Part shown: one piece after another, positions 1-6,028 of the stretch
Layout of the letters: every line of letters starts with the position of its first letter
Numbering within the stretch: the first letter of the stretch is position 1
DNA from: Candidatus Forterrea sp.
GTDB lineage: Archaea > Iainarchaeota > Iainarchaeia > Iainarchaeales > JAAZKV01
NCBI GenBank assembly: GCA_020717885.1
Contig: DYDN01000038.1
Span: forward strand, 1-8,443
Direction of reading: 5' to 3'
Length of the DNA: 8,443 nucleotides
Translations under genes and position numbers: made by a program
The notes under the pieces: model-generated
Told to the model about the DNA's origin: nothing
What the model saw: only the letters and a program-made list of their open reading frames with translations
Database searches by the model: none

Positions 1-98
1 CAAAGTGGAAACCACTTTGGACCAAACTGATGCAAAAAATCAGGCATCTTAGCTCGCTTGAGCAAAACTTTAACTTTCCTAACCAACTTACAATTCAT
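1..98 (-). CDS. Probable transposase, N-terminal 32 codons only (truncated by window edge)
   Basis: An open frame starts at ATG 98-96 and runs to base 1 without a stop, giving 32 residues. An in-frame TGA at 113-111 closes it upstream. A strong Shine-Dalgarno match, GAGGTGG, lies 7 bases before the ATG, which fixes the start. The peptide is rich in Lys and Arg and contains KMPDFLHQFGPKWFPL. This recalls the N-termini of archaeal DDE transposases (leucine/lysine-rich helix, then an FLH-FGPK stretch), but that is recognition from memory. No catalytic residue is visible because the DDE domain lies outside the window. The IS-like end at 184-201, correctly oriented outside the gene, supports the transposase reading. 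The existence of a gene here is more certain than its family. Confidence 0.55.
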   Translation of the reverse strand, partial: MNCKLVRKVKVLLKRAKMPDFLHQFGPKWFPL

Positions 99-127
99 CA
101 GGAAACCACCTCAATTGGTTCACCCAA

Positions 128-167
128 CCCCAATAACCTAAACACTATTGGGGCATAAAAAAGCCCC
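128..167 (-). promoter_or_regulatory. Two mutually exclusive hairpins in the transposase leader
   Basis: In the transposase-sense RNA, GGGGC (167-163) can pair with GCCCC (154-150) around an eight-base U-rich loop. Alternatively CCCCAATA (153-146) can pair with TATTGGGG (135-128) around a ten-base loop. Both use the same CCCC at 153-150, so only one can form at a time. The arms are perfect. The position, between the IS end and the transposase ribosome binding site, suits a structure that reacts to transcription entering from outside, as known for some insertion sequences. The role is inferred; the pairing is seen. Confidence 0.3.
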
Positions 168-183
168 TTTACAAACAAAAACA

Positions 184-201
184 CGGACTTTCAACAAAGC
201 C
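184..201 (-). repeat. Putative terminal inverted repeat of the insertion sequence
   Basis: The minus-strand sequence GGCTTTGTTGAAAGTCCG resembles the 18-base ends of IS903-group elements over its first 12 bases. The flank 202-210 (tgaaccagc on the plus strand) would be the target duplication if a 9-base duplication applies. The partner repeat is outside the window, so neither repeat pairing nor duplication can be verified. Confidence 0.45.
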
Positions 202-249
202 TGAACCAGCCAAAATAACCACTTAATCTGCTTAATGCTTAATTAATAT

Positions 250-954
250 TCATTCTTCCTTCGCTGAATAATAAAACCATATTACATACACTCCAAGGAT
301 GTAAAAGAACAGTACTACTCGAAACATTAAGTCGTGCGCAAGTTCTACTGTTGCAACATTTTGGGATAAAATCAAGTTCGCGGTCACTACAAGCCTTATT
401 AAATTAAAAATTACTCCCGCAATTACGGCGATTACAATTCCATAAAGTTTTTTTCGTAAAGATATTCCAAAACTCGCGAGCATTGCACTAATTAATACAA
501 TTATTTCAAGAATTCCTGTGCATAACCAAGAAATCATTATTTGTTTATCATTCGCAAGGAAAGAATAGCATGTGTTTGGCACATCAATCCCCGCCCAATT
601 CAACTCAGTGCAATTAACCGCCCCAATTTCTTTTATATTAATTCCCTCGGTGGACAAAATTGAAGATAAAGTAAGCCCTGTTGTTTCCTTAAAAAACGCT
701 TGCGGAACTACTCCAACAATTCCGGTAATTACGAGGTAAAATAGAGCAAATCCAAGCACAAAAAAAGCGAATTGTTTTGTTTGGCTTGAACGAATATTCT
801 TCATTTGTACTTCAAAATAATTTTTTGCGGAGTCAATTAACCCCGCATCGCGCCTCTTCCTTCCCCCAAGTAAATGTGATTTTTTCTTTATACTCATGCC
901 AAAAATAAGATTTTTTAGGTTTATTAACTTGCTCATCAGGTTTTTATATTTCAT
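250..954 (-). CDS. Exosortase/archaeosortase-family membrane cysteine transpeptidase, short form
   Basis: Archaeosortases are membrane proteases/transpeptidases that cut C-terminal sorting signals of secreted proteins, in known cases linked to lipid anchoring. The family's catalytic triad is in place: Cys145 in LCTG, Arg187 in FNLIRL and His207 in ELAHD, each at a predicted helix. Helices lie at about 62-85, 138-163, 168-196 and 207-230. This is short for the family, which usually has seven or eight helices. The first 58 residues are basic and presumably cytoplasmic. A roughly 50-residue segment between helices 1 and 2 holds Cys115 and Cys129, which might form a disulfide outside the cell. 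The start is uncertain. ATG 954 has GGGG only 2 bases upstream. If the TATA box at 961-968 is used, the transcript would begin near 938 and Met7 (936) would be a leaderless start; Met20 is another option. No sorting-signal substrate is encoded in the window. The family call is firm; substrate and subtype are unknown. Confidence 0.82.
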   Translation of the reverse strand: MKYKNLMSKLINLKNLIFGMSIKKKSHLLGGRKRRDAGLIDSAKNYFEVQMKNIRSSQTKQFAFFVLGFALFYLVITGIVGVVPQAFFKETTGLTLSSILSTEGINIKEIGAVNCTELNWAGIDVPNTCYSFLANDKQIMISWLCTGILEIIVLISAMLASFGISLRKKLYGIVIAVIAGVIFNLIRLVVTANLILSQNVATVELAHDLMFRVVLFFYILGVYVIWFYYSAKEE

Positions 955-960
955 TTCCCC

Positions 961-968
961 ATTATAAC
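961..968. promoter_or_regulatory. Symmetric TATA-like box between divergent genes
   Basis: The 43-base gap between the archaeosortase (minus) and the ATPase (plus) contains ATTATAAC, whose TTATAA core reads the same on both strands. It lies about 33 bases before the ATPase TTG start. That would put transcription initiation near 990 and leave a very short leader. On the other strand it predicts initiation near 938. A single bidirectional promoter is plausible but unproven, and AATTATTC at 973-980 (minus) is an alternative for the archaeosortase. Confidence 0.35.
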
Positions 969-997
969 CAAAGAATAATTCGAGTTTGGTGTTTTAA

Positions 998-3322
998 TTG
1001 AAGATTGGCGGATTTAAGGTAGGAGATTTTGTCGTAAAAGATGTTGGGGGCAAGCGTGCCTTAATCTTTGACTGTAAGAATTGTGTTTACTCTGCTTCAA
1101 TTGCCGAGGATCACCACTGCCGCTTTCACGCAATTAAGGTGCTCCAAGAAGTTGAAGCTGACAAAATTGTCCTTGCTGAAGTATATGAGCGCGTGTATGA
1201 GAACACACAAACAAAAATGTTAATGGAAGTAGCAAATCTCTCTCAGCGTTTAGCGATTGAGGGGATTTGGAGTTATAATCACTTAGGAAAACCGGCAAGG
1301 GAATGCGAGCAATTTTTTCCTGAGCGCCACCAAGTAATTGTTAGAATCGCAAATGATTTAATCAGCTACGATCCGCTGCTCGCTTATCTTTCCCTTCTCC
1401 AAGAGTTGAGAAAAGAGGAAGAAAAGATGCGTCAGGGGGAAGGAGTTTATGTTTCCTGCTCCGAGCCATATATTGCAACTCTTGTTGAACTAAAAAATCG
1501 TTTTGAAACTTTATTATTAATTATTCACGCGAAAAAAATTCTTACTGAATTAAAAGAAATGCCTGAAACTAGTATTATTTATAAATCACTTTTTGAAGCG
1601 GATATTAAACCAAGTTTTATTGGTTCAAAACTTTCTTTTGCGGGAATGGAGAACTATGAGTTACTTGATGAGTATCAAGTAAAGGAATCTCAAGTGCAAA
1701 TCCTTGCGGACCCAGATAAGGTTGAGCATTTGTATTATGTAAATCCTCCTGAATATTCCCTCGCACCGGACCAATATTTTGTTCTAAGTAAAACTAGGGA
1801 AATAGTTGCTTCCTACAAACCAGGAAGAACTTCTCTCTCAACAGTTGCAACTTCAAGAAGATATTTTGAGAGATTATACGAATCAACAATAAAAGAAATT
1901 GCGGCGTACGGTAAAATCCCTCTTTCCCCTGATGATATGTCTTCTCTCGCAAAGGTTGTTGCGCGTTACACTGTGGGTTATGGAATTTTAGAAGTTCTCT
2001 TAAATGATAGAAAAATTACTGATGTTTATATTGATTCACCAATTGGCTCAAGGCCAATTTACATTGTGCATTCGGATTACGGCCAGTGCCAGACCAATAT
2101 TACTTTCACTGAGAATGAAGCAAATTCTCTTATTTCAAAATTAAGGGCGATGTCAGCGAGACCCTTTGATGAAGCTCACCCTGTGCTTGACTTTGATTTG
2201 CCGGATCTTGAGACACGTGTTGCGCTTATTGGTCCTCCGCTCACCCCATCAAGTTATGGATTTGCTTTTCGTTTACACAAAGTTACTCCATGGACGCTTG
2301 AGCAGTTCATTGATGTGAGTTATATTAACCCTCTTGCCGCAGGCCTTCTAAGTTTCTTTGTCGATATGCAGGCAACAACACTAATTGCGGGTTCGCGCGG
2401 TTCGGGAAAAACTTCTCTTCTTCAGGCAGTAATGCTTGAGATTCCGCAGAATAATAGAATAATTGTTCAAGAAGATACTCTTGAACTTCCAGTTCCTTAT
2501 ATGAAGGATATTGGGTATAACATTCAGCGTCTCAAAACTCGTTCCCCTATTAGCGTTTCAACAACGGAAACAGAAGTTGATCCCGCGGAGGCACTAAGAA
2601 CTGCTCTACGCTTAGGTGATTCTGCGCTTGTTATTGGAGAAGTAAGATCAAAAGAGGCAAAGGTTTTGTACGAAGCTATGCGTATTGGTGCTGCAGGGAA
2701 CGTTGTACTTGGAACAATTCACGCTGACTCAGCTTACTCTGTTTGGGATAGAGTTGTAAATGATTTAGCTGTGCCTACTACTTCATTTAAGGCAACTGAT
2801 ATTGTTGTTGTTGCCCGCCCAATAAGATTTAAGGGAAGCCTTGTAAGGCATAGAAGAATTGTTGAGATTACTGAAGTAAAGAAGCACTGGAATAATGATC
2901 CTTCTGTTGAGGGCGGACTACTTGATTTAATGAAATATGACGCCGCAAAAGATACACTTGAATTAATGGAAGATAATTTGAAGGAAAGTGATTTATTCCA
3001 AAAAATTCAGAAGACGAGCGGTCTTGGCGTTGAAGAAATTTGGGCCGAAATACGTTTGCGTGGTAACGCAAAACTCTTCCTTGTGGAACAGAAGAACGCA
3101 CTCTCGCTTCCTACTCTACTTGAGGCAGAGCACACAAGTTATTGCACAGGAAAATTACTTTTGATGAAAGAATTAATGATTGAGGAGAGCGGAAAAGTTA
3201 ATTATGATCAATTACTTGGCATGTGGAAGAATTGGATTAACACAATAATTGTTCCAAGGCTTCAGAAAGAAAAAGAAGAGGCAGCGAAAGTTAAGAAGGC
3301 GAATGCTGCGAATGAAGAATGA
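998..3322 (+). CDS. Type II/IV secretion system ATPase (VirB11/TadA/PilB-like superfamily, archaeal form)
   Basis: This is a cytoplasmic hexameric ATPase of the family that powers pilus or archaellum assembly and secretion. The C-terminal core is complete: Walker A GSRGSGKT at 465-472, the Asp box VQEDTLEL around Glu492/Asp493, Walker B LVIGEVR at 544-550 (Glu548), and the His box GTIHADS with His575. The N2-type domain spans roughly 290-430. The first 270 residues are an extra N-terminal region. It opens with a possible metal site, Cys26-x2-Cys29, then His39-His40-Cys41 and His44. A further 150 residues follow the ATPase core and end in a Lys/Glu-rich tail. The TTG start at 998 has GGTG six bases upstream at 988-991. 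It is longer than typical TadA/VirB11 proteins (about 350-500 residues). No TadC/GspF-like membrane platform gene is adjacent: the neighbours are a divergent archaeosortase and a convergent toxin-antitoxin pair. The ATPase family is certain; which filament or secretion machine it serves is not. Confidence 0.92.
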   Translation: MKIGGFKVGDFVVKDVGGKRALIFDCKNCVYSASIAEDHHCRFHAIKVLQEVEADKIVLAEVYERVYENTQTKMLMEVANLSQRLAIEGIWSYNHLGKPARECEQFFPERHQVIVRIANDLISYDPLLAYLSLLQELRKEEEKMRQGEGVYVSCSEPYIATLVELKNRFETLLLIIHAKKILTELKEMPETSIIYKSLFEADIKPSFIGSKLSFAGMENYELLDEYQVKESQVQILADPDKVEHLYYVNPPEYSLAPDQYFVLSKTREIVASYKPGRTSLSTVATSRRYFERLYESTIKEIAAYGKIPLSPDDMSSLAKVVARYTVGYGILEVLLNDRKITDVYIDSPIGSRPIYIVHSDYGQCQTNITFTENEANSLISKLRAMSARPFDEAHPVLDFDLPDLETRVALIGPPLTPSSYGFAFRLHKVTPWTLEQFIDVSYINPLAAGLLSFFVDMQATTLIAGSRGSGKTSLLQAVMLEIPQNNRIIVQEDTLELPVPYMKDIGYNIQRLKTRSPISVSTTETEVDPAEALRTALRLGDSALVIGEVRSKEAKVLYEAMRIGAAGNVVLGTIHADSAYSVWDRVVNDLAVPTTSFKATDIVVVARPIRFKGSLVRHRRIVEITEVKKHWNNDPSVEGGLLDLMKYDAAKDTLELMEDNLKESDLFQKIQKTSGLGVEEIWAEIRLRGNAKLFLVEQKNALSLPTLLEAEHTSYCTGKLLLMKELMIEESGKVNYDQLLGMWKNWINTIIVPRLQKEKEEAAKVKKANAANEE

Positions 3323-3340
3323 ACTTGAACCAGACTCTTT

Positions 3341-3610
3341 TTAGTGCTTGTATATTTTATCATGATGTTCGTATTCAAGCAACAAAACAACCTTTTCTGA
3401 TTCACGAACCTCAAAAGTCAGCACAAATGATTTCACTATATGCACTCGAAAAATTCCCTTCATTGAATTTCTTAAAGGTTTAAAACGAGACGGGTTTTTC
3501 AAAATCTCCTCAATTTTTCTCCAGATTGCTTCGAGTTCATTCGGACTTTTCTTTGCAAGTTTGCGAAACTCTTTTCGTATAGAAGCAGATTGTTCCAAAA
3601 CATATTCCAT
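3341..3610 (-). CDS. RelE/ParE-superfamily toxin (type II toxin-antitoxin)
   Basis: Toxins of this family are small ribonucleases that cut mRNA on the ribosome (RelE type); related ParE proteins poison gyrase. The 89-residue product begins MEYVLEQSASIRKEF and shows the fold order: first strand, two basic helices (about 8-20 and 23-38), a SRFKPLRNSMKGIFRVHI segment, a strand SFVLTFEV, and the C-terminal EYEHHDKIYKH. That ending is typical of archaeal RelE relatives, with basic and aromatic residues that could serve catalysis. An in-frame ATG at 3649 would add 13 residues overlapping the antitoxin. ATG 3610 is preferred because GGT lies six bases upstream and it starts just 4 bases past the antitoxin stop codon (TAA, 3617-3615), a normal arrangement for such pairs. 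The stop codon is 18 bases from the end of the convergent ATPase gene. RelE-like ribonuclease is more likely than ParE, judged from the ending only. Confidence 0.78.
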   Translation of the reverse strand: MEYVLEQSASIRKEFRKLAKKSPNELEAIWRKIEEILKNPSRFKPLRNSMKGIFRVHIVKSFVLTFEVRESEKVVLLLEYEHHDKIYKH

Positions 3611-3614
3611 CAAA

Positions 3615-3848
3615 TTACCTTTGCCTTTTGAGTCCGTACTCTTTGGCAAAGTCGTCTACACGATAGAACTTCCCTTTTCTTAATCTCTCAATCCTTTCAA
3701 TGTACTCTTCCTTCACTTCAGGCTCTCTTTCAACCATCGAGCGCATGAAAAATTCCACCTGCTTGCTCATGCTTATGCCCTGTTCTCTGCAAGCTGCAAG
3801 GAATTTTTTATAAACCACCGCATCTATGTTGAAAGTCTTTAAAGCCAT
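3615..3848 (-). CDS. Ribbon-helix-helix antitoxin of the RelE-type pair
   Basis: This 77-residue antitoxin would bind its own promoter as a dimer and neutralise the toxin encoded directly downstream. Residues 3-8 (LKTFNI) form the likely DNA-contacting strand. Helices follow at about 10-23 and 26-40, the usual ribbon-helix-helix layout. The C-terminal half, with RIERLRKGKFYRVDDFAKEYGL, resembles the toxin-wrapping tails of RelB-like proteins. The start at ATG 3848 is supported by AGGTGG four bases upstream. The gene order antitoxin-toxin with a 4-base gap indicates coupled translation. A perfect inverted repeat lies 9 bases upstream of the start and is the obvious operator. Pairing with the toxin rests on context plus fold. 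Confidence 0.78.
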   Translation of the reverse strand: MALKTFNIDAVVYKKFLAACREQGISMSKQVEFFMRSMVEREPEVKEEYIERIERLRKGKFYRVDDFAKEYGLKRQR

Positions 3849-3857
3849 TTAACCACC

Positions 3858-3888
3858 TTAAATAACATTAAATAATGTTATTTAAAGC
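3858..3888 (-). promoter_or_regulatory. Toxin-antitoxin promoter with perfect 13-base inverted repeat operator
   Basis: TTAAATAACATTA (3858-3870) and TAATGTTATTTAA (3873-3885) are exact reverse complements separated by two bases. On the minus strand the upstream arm overlaps a TATA-like CTTTAAATAA (3888-3879), whose centre lies about 36 bases before the antitoxin ATG. A ribbon-helix-helix dimer of dimers bound here would cover the TATA box and the start of transcription, giving autorepression. The symmetry is seen directly; binding is inferred. Confidence 0.6.
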
Positions 3889-3908
3889 CTTTCCATTGAA
3901 GGAAAAAC

Positions 3909-3947
3909 TTTGCCTAAAAAAAGAGCCCCCCCAGGCAAATAAAAAGG
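3909..3947 (-). terminator. Likely transcription terminator of the aCPSF1 gene
   Basis: Downstream of the aCPSF1 stop, the minus strand carries TTTTTATTT (3945-3937), then a hairpin with arms TTTGCCT (3939-3933) and AGGCAAA (3915-3909). Its 17-base loop contains seven G followed by CTC and seven T. Archaeal termination relies on U tracts recognised by polymerase and by aCPSF1/FttA itself, so the two T tracts are the likely signal. The hairpin may be secondary. The region also separates aCPSF1 from the codirectional toxin-antitoxin promoter. Confidence 0.45.
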
Positions 3948-3989
3948 TTTGCAAGATTTCGGCACTTGACGTTGATCAAAATCTGGAAT

Positions 3990-5894
3990 CTATCTTAATC
4001 TTACCGTCTCAAGATTTCTAATAGCAGTAGTGCTTATCCCGAATTTTTGCGCAACGTATTTTGAGAATTCTACGCTTCTTTGCGGGTCGCCGTGGTTCAC
4101 CAAAATCTTTTTTGGTTTTGGTTTTAATGAAGACAAATATCCTATTAGCTGGTTAAAGTCCGCGTGTCCGGAAAATCCGTCAATTGTTTCTACTCTCATT
4201 TTAACATCAAGTTTTTTTGTTTTGCCATTATCAGAGATTGGCATGCTTTTCATTCCTTGCTGTATTTTTCTTCCAAATGTTCCTTCAGCCAAATACCCAA
4301 CAAATACTAGTGTGTTTGACGGATTTTCCGCAAGTCTGTGGAAATAATCAATTACGGGTCCGCCGTTCATCATTCCGCTTGTTGAGATTATTACTGCCCC
4401 GCTTCCATTGCAAATCTTTTCGCGGTCTTCTCTTTTTGCTTCCTTAAATATCGGCGAATCAAATGGAGAATCATTTGTCAAAATTCTTTTCTCAAGACTC
4501 TGCCGCAAAAATTCAGGATACGCCGTGTGTATTGCGCTTGCTTCCCTTACCATCCCATCAACATAAATACTATTTTTTTCATTGAGTACTCCTCTCTTAT
4601 ACGCATCCTCAATCACCATACATATTTCCTGTCCTCTTCCTACACCAAATACAGGAATTAAAACATTTCCGCCGAATTGTGTGGTTTCTTGAATAATATC
4701 AAGTAATTTCTGCTCAGCTTCCTGTCTTGTTATTTGTACCGCATCCTTTGCCCCGTAAGTACTTTCAATTATTAGTGTTTCTATTCGCGGATATCTAATA
4801 TCAATATTATCAAAGAGTCTAGTCATCCCGAATTTTATGTCCGCACTGTAAACTAAATTATGTAACCCCTCGCCAATGTTTAAGTGAACAGAGCTTGAGC
4901 CCAAAATGTGCGAGGCATTGTGAAGAGTTAGGCGTACATCGGGAGCAATATCAGTTACTTCCCTGTATTCTCTTGGGATTGTGTGGAGTAAAGTATTTTT
5001 TACATCTGCTTCAGCATATGGCGCAACTTTTTCCTGCGCAACACTTACATCAAGATAATCAAATTGTAAGAGAGTCATAAGGTCTCTTGTGGGTTCTGTG
5101 CAATATACAGGCCCATCATAACCCATTTTGAATATAAATGGCAATATGCCAGTGTGGTCTGAGTGCGCGTGTGAAATTACTATTGCATCAATTTCGCTCA
5201 ATGGATACCCGAGTGAATCAATGTAGGGGTATGGATCGTCATTACTGTGATTCAGCCCCGCATCAAGCAGTACTTTTGTTGAATCAGTTTCAAGTAGCAT
5301 GCAGCTTCTTCCAACTTCGCGAAACCCGCCAAGCGCAGTGAATCTAATCCACTGGCGTTTTGTTTCTGCTTTCTCCGCATAAATTTGTTCTGCTGTTTTA
5401 AGCAAAAACTTTTTGCGCTCATCCGCGTGCTTGTATAAGTGTTTTCTAATTCCTGTTAGTATATCAGATTTTGATGTTGGTGCTCGAAGTATGCGCGGGG
5501 TCCACCCAGTTTCCATTATTATTCTTTTTGATAATTCTCCGCCCTTTCCAATTACAAGTCCTTTTTTCACTGCCTCAATTATTACTTCGCTAAATGGCTC
5601 TTCAAAATAAATTTCTTTTATTTCTGCTTCTTTTGGAACCATTTCCATTATTTTTTTCTTTGCCTGCTCAACATTACTCAAAAGTGATTTATCAGTTCGA
5701 ATATTCACTCTTTTTTTAAGTTCGAACGCGATTTTTGAAACCAAATTTTCCGTTCCGAAGAATGCTTCAGGATTTTTAGTGTAAATAACTACTTCGGGCC
5801 CTTCCATTTCAATTTTGGTTACCCCGCATCGATCAGGAATTATTTTTTTTGCGATTTCGTTTATTTCATCCAATATTTTTATTTTTTGTACCAT
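3990..5894 (-). CDS. KH-domain beta-CASP ribonuclease aCPSF1 (FttA), archaeal transcription termination factor
   Basis: aCPSF1/FttA is the archaeal homologue of the eukaryotic 3'-end cleavage factor CPSF73. It cuts nascent RNA at U-rich sites and terminates transcription. The 634 residues show the full family layout. Two KH-like domains occupy about 1-145, the second with the GKGG loop at 116-119. A metallo-beta-lactamase fold follows with Asp211, the HAHSDH motif at 242-247, His329 (NASHILGSS) and Asp352 as zinc ligands. The beta-CASP domain starts with motif A Glu377 (IIESTYG), and motif B (His577 in FSGHAD) and motif C (His601 in VNHGD) close the site. All catalytic residues are present and the length is normal. 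The ATG at 5894 has GGGG six bases upstream. It lies downstream of and on the same strand as the proteasome beta gene with a 272-base gap, so it probably has its own promoter. The leader is unusually structured (see 5893-5986). Confidence 0.95.
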   Translation of the reverse strand: MVQKIKILDEINEIAKKIIPDRCGVTKIEMEGPEVVIYTKNPEAFFGTENLVSKIAFELKKRVNIRTDKSLLSNVEQAKKKIMEMVPKEAEIKEIYFEEPFSEVIIEAVKKGLVIGKGGELSKRIIMETGWTPRILRAPTSKSDILTGIRKHLYKHADERKKFLLKTAEQIYAEKAETKRQWIRFTALGGFREVGRSCMLLETDSTKVLLDAGLNHSNDDPYPYIDSLGYPLSEIDAIVISHAHSDHTGILPFIFKMGYDGPVYCTEPTRDLMTLLQFDYLDVSVAQEKVAPYAEADVKNTLLHTIPREYREVTDIAPDVRLTLHNASHILGSSSVHLNIGEGLHNLVYSADIKFGMTRLFDNIDIRYPRIETLIIESTYGAKDAVQITRQEAEQKLLDIIQETTQFGGNVLIPVFGVGRGQEICMVIEDAYKRGVLNEKNSIYVDGMVREASAIHTAYPEFLRQSLEKRILTNDSPFDSPIFKEAKREDREKICNGSGAVIISTSGMMNGGPVIDYFHRLAENPSNTLVFVGYLAEGTFGRKIQQGMKSMPISDNGKTKKLDVKMRVETIDGFSGHADFNQLIGYLSSLKPKPKKILVNHGDPQRSVEFSKYVAQKFGISTTAIRNLETVRLR

Positions 5895-5986
5895 AAAAAA
5901 CCCCTGTTTTTTTATTTACAAAAATCCACTGATTTTTGTCCCATAAAAACCACTATTTTTATGTACTTCAAATTCCTGCTGGAATT
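5893..5986 (-). promoter_or_regulatory. Structured aCPSF1 leader: three tandem AU-rich hairpins plus one upstream hairpin
   Basis: In mRNA sense, 5986-5971 is AATTCC-AGCA-GGAATT. 5963-5942 is CATAAAAA and TTTTTATG around TAGTGG. 5939-5918 is ACAAAAATC and GATTTTTGT around AGTG. 5915-5893 pairs ATAAAAAAAC with GTTTTTTAT around AGGG, with one bulged A. The last three are imperfect tandem repeats with a period of 24-25 bases, each placing an SD-like AGTGG or AGGGG at the loop. In the third, AGGGG is the ribosome binding site of aCPSF1 and the stem includes the first two bases of its ATG. Folding would therefore hide the start site. The pairing is read directly. Translational control, temperature sensitivity or self-cleavage by aCPSF1 at the U tracts are inferences. 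Confidence 0.5.
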
Positions 5987-6013
5987 ATCAGTACCATGTT
6001 AGTCATTTCCTTT

Positions 6014-6028
6014 CTTATTTTTTATAGT
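6014..6028 (-). promoter_or_regulatory. Probable aCPSF1 promoter (TATA box)
   Basis: The minus strand reads ACTATAAAAAATAAG from 6028 to 6014, the best TATA-like element upstream of aCPSF1. Initiation about 25 bases downstream would fall near 5997-6000 and give a leader of roughly 100 bases that carries all four hairpins. No transcription start data are available to confirm it. Confidence 0.4.

Larger units (their letters stand above)
1..201 (-). mobile_element. Partial insertion sequence, IS5/IS903-like end, cut by the left window edge
   Basis: Read on the minus strand, positions 201 down to 184 give GGCTTTGTTGAAAGTCCG. The first 12 bases match, from memory, the terminal inverted repeat of IS903 (IS5 family), which starts GGCTTTGTTGAA. 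About 85 bases inside this end a reading frame with a strong ribosome binding site starts and runs inward off the window, as expected for a transposase gene. The other end and the target duplication lie outside, so the boundary at 201 is inferred from one end only. The insertion would lie 48 bases downstream of the archaeosortase stop codon, so it interrupts no gene visible here. Confidence 0.5.

Noticed and set aside
1..19. Perfect hairpin CAAAGTGG-AAA-CCACTTTG at the left edge
   Set aside because: It lies inside the coding start of the probable transposase and is not followed by a T tract on either strand, so it is not called as a terminator.
111..130. GGTTCACCC resembling a tRNA T-loop
   Set aside because: No acceptor, D or anticodon arms can be formed around it on either strand.
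2868..3101. Open frames on the strand opposite the ATPase, aCPSF1, proteasome and ZIP genes
   Set aside because: They lie wholly within well supported genes, lack ribosome binding sites and have no recognisable protein features.
3611..3649. Longer toxin start at ATG 3649 overlapping the antitoxin
   Set aside because: The extra 13 residues are low-complexity polar and the ATG at 3610 has a well placed ribosome binding site and the usual short gap after the antitoxin.
5968..6006. Minus-strand 12-codon frame MTNMVLIIPAGI upstream of the aCPSF1 hairpins
   Set aside because: The predicted transcription start near 5997 would fall within it, so it may not be transcribed in full; no other support.
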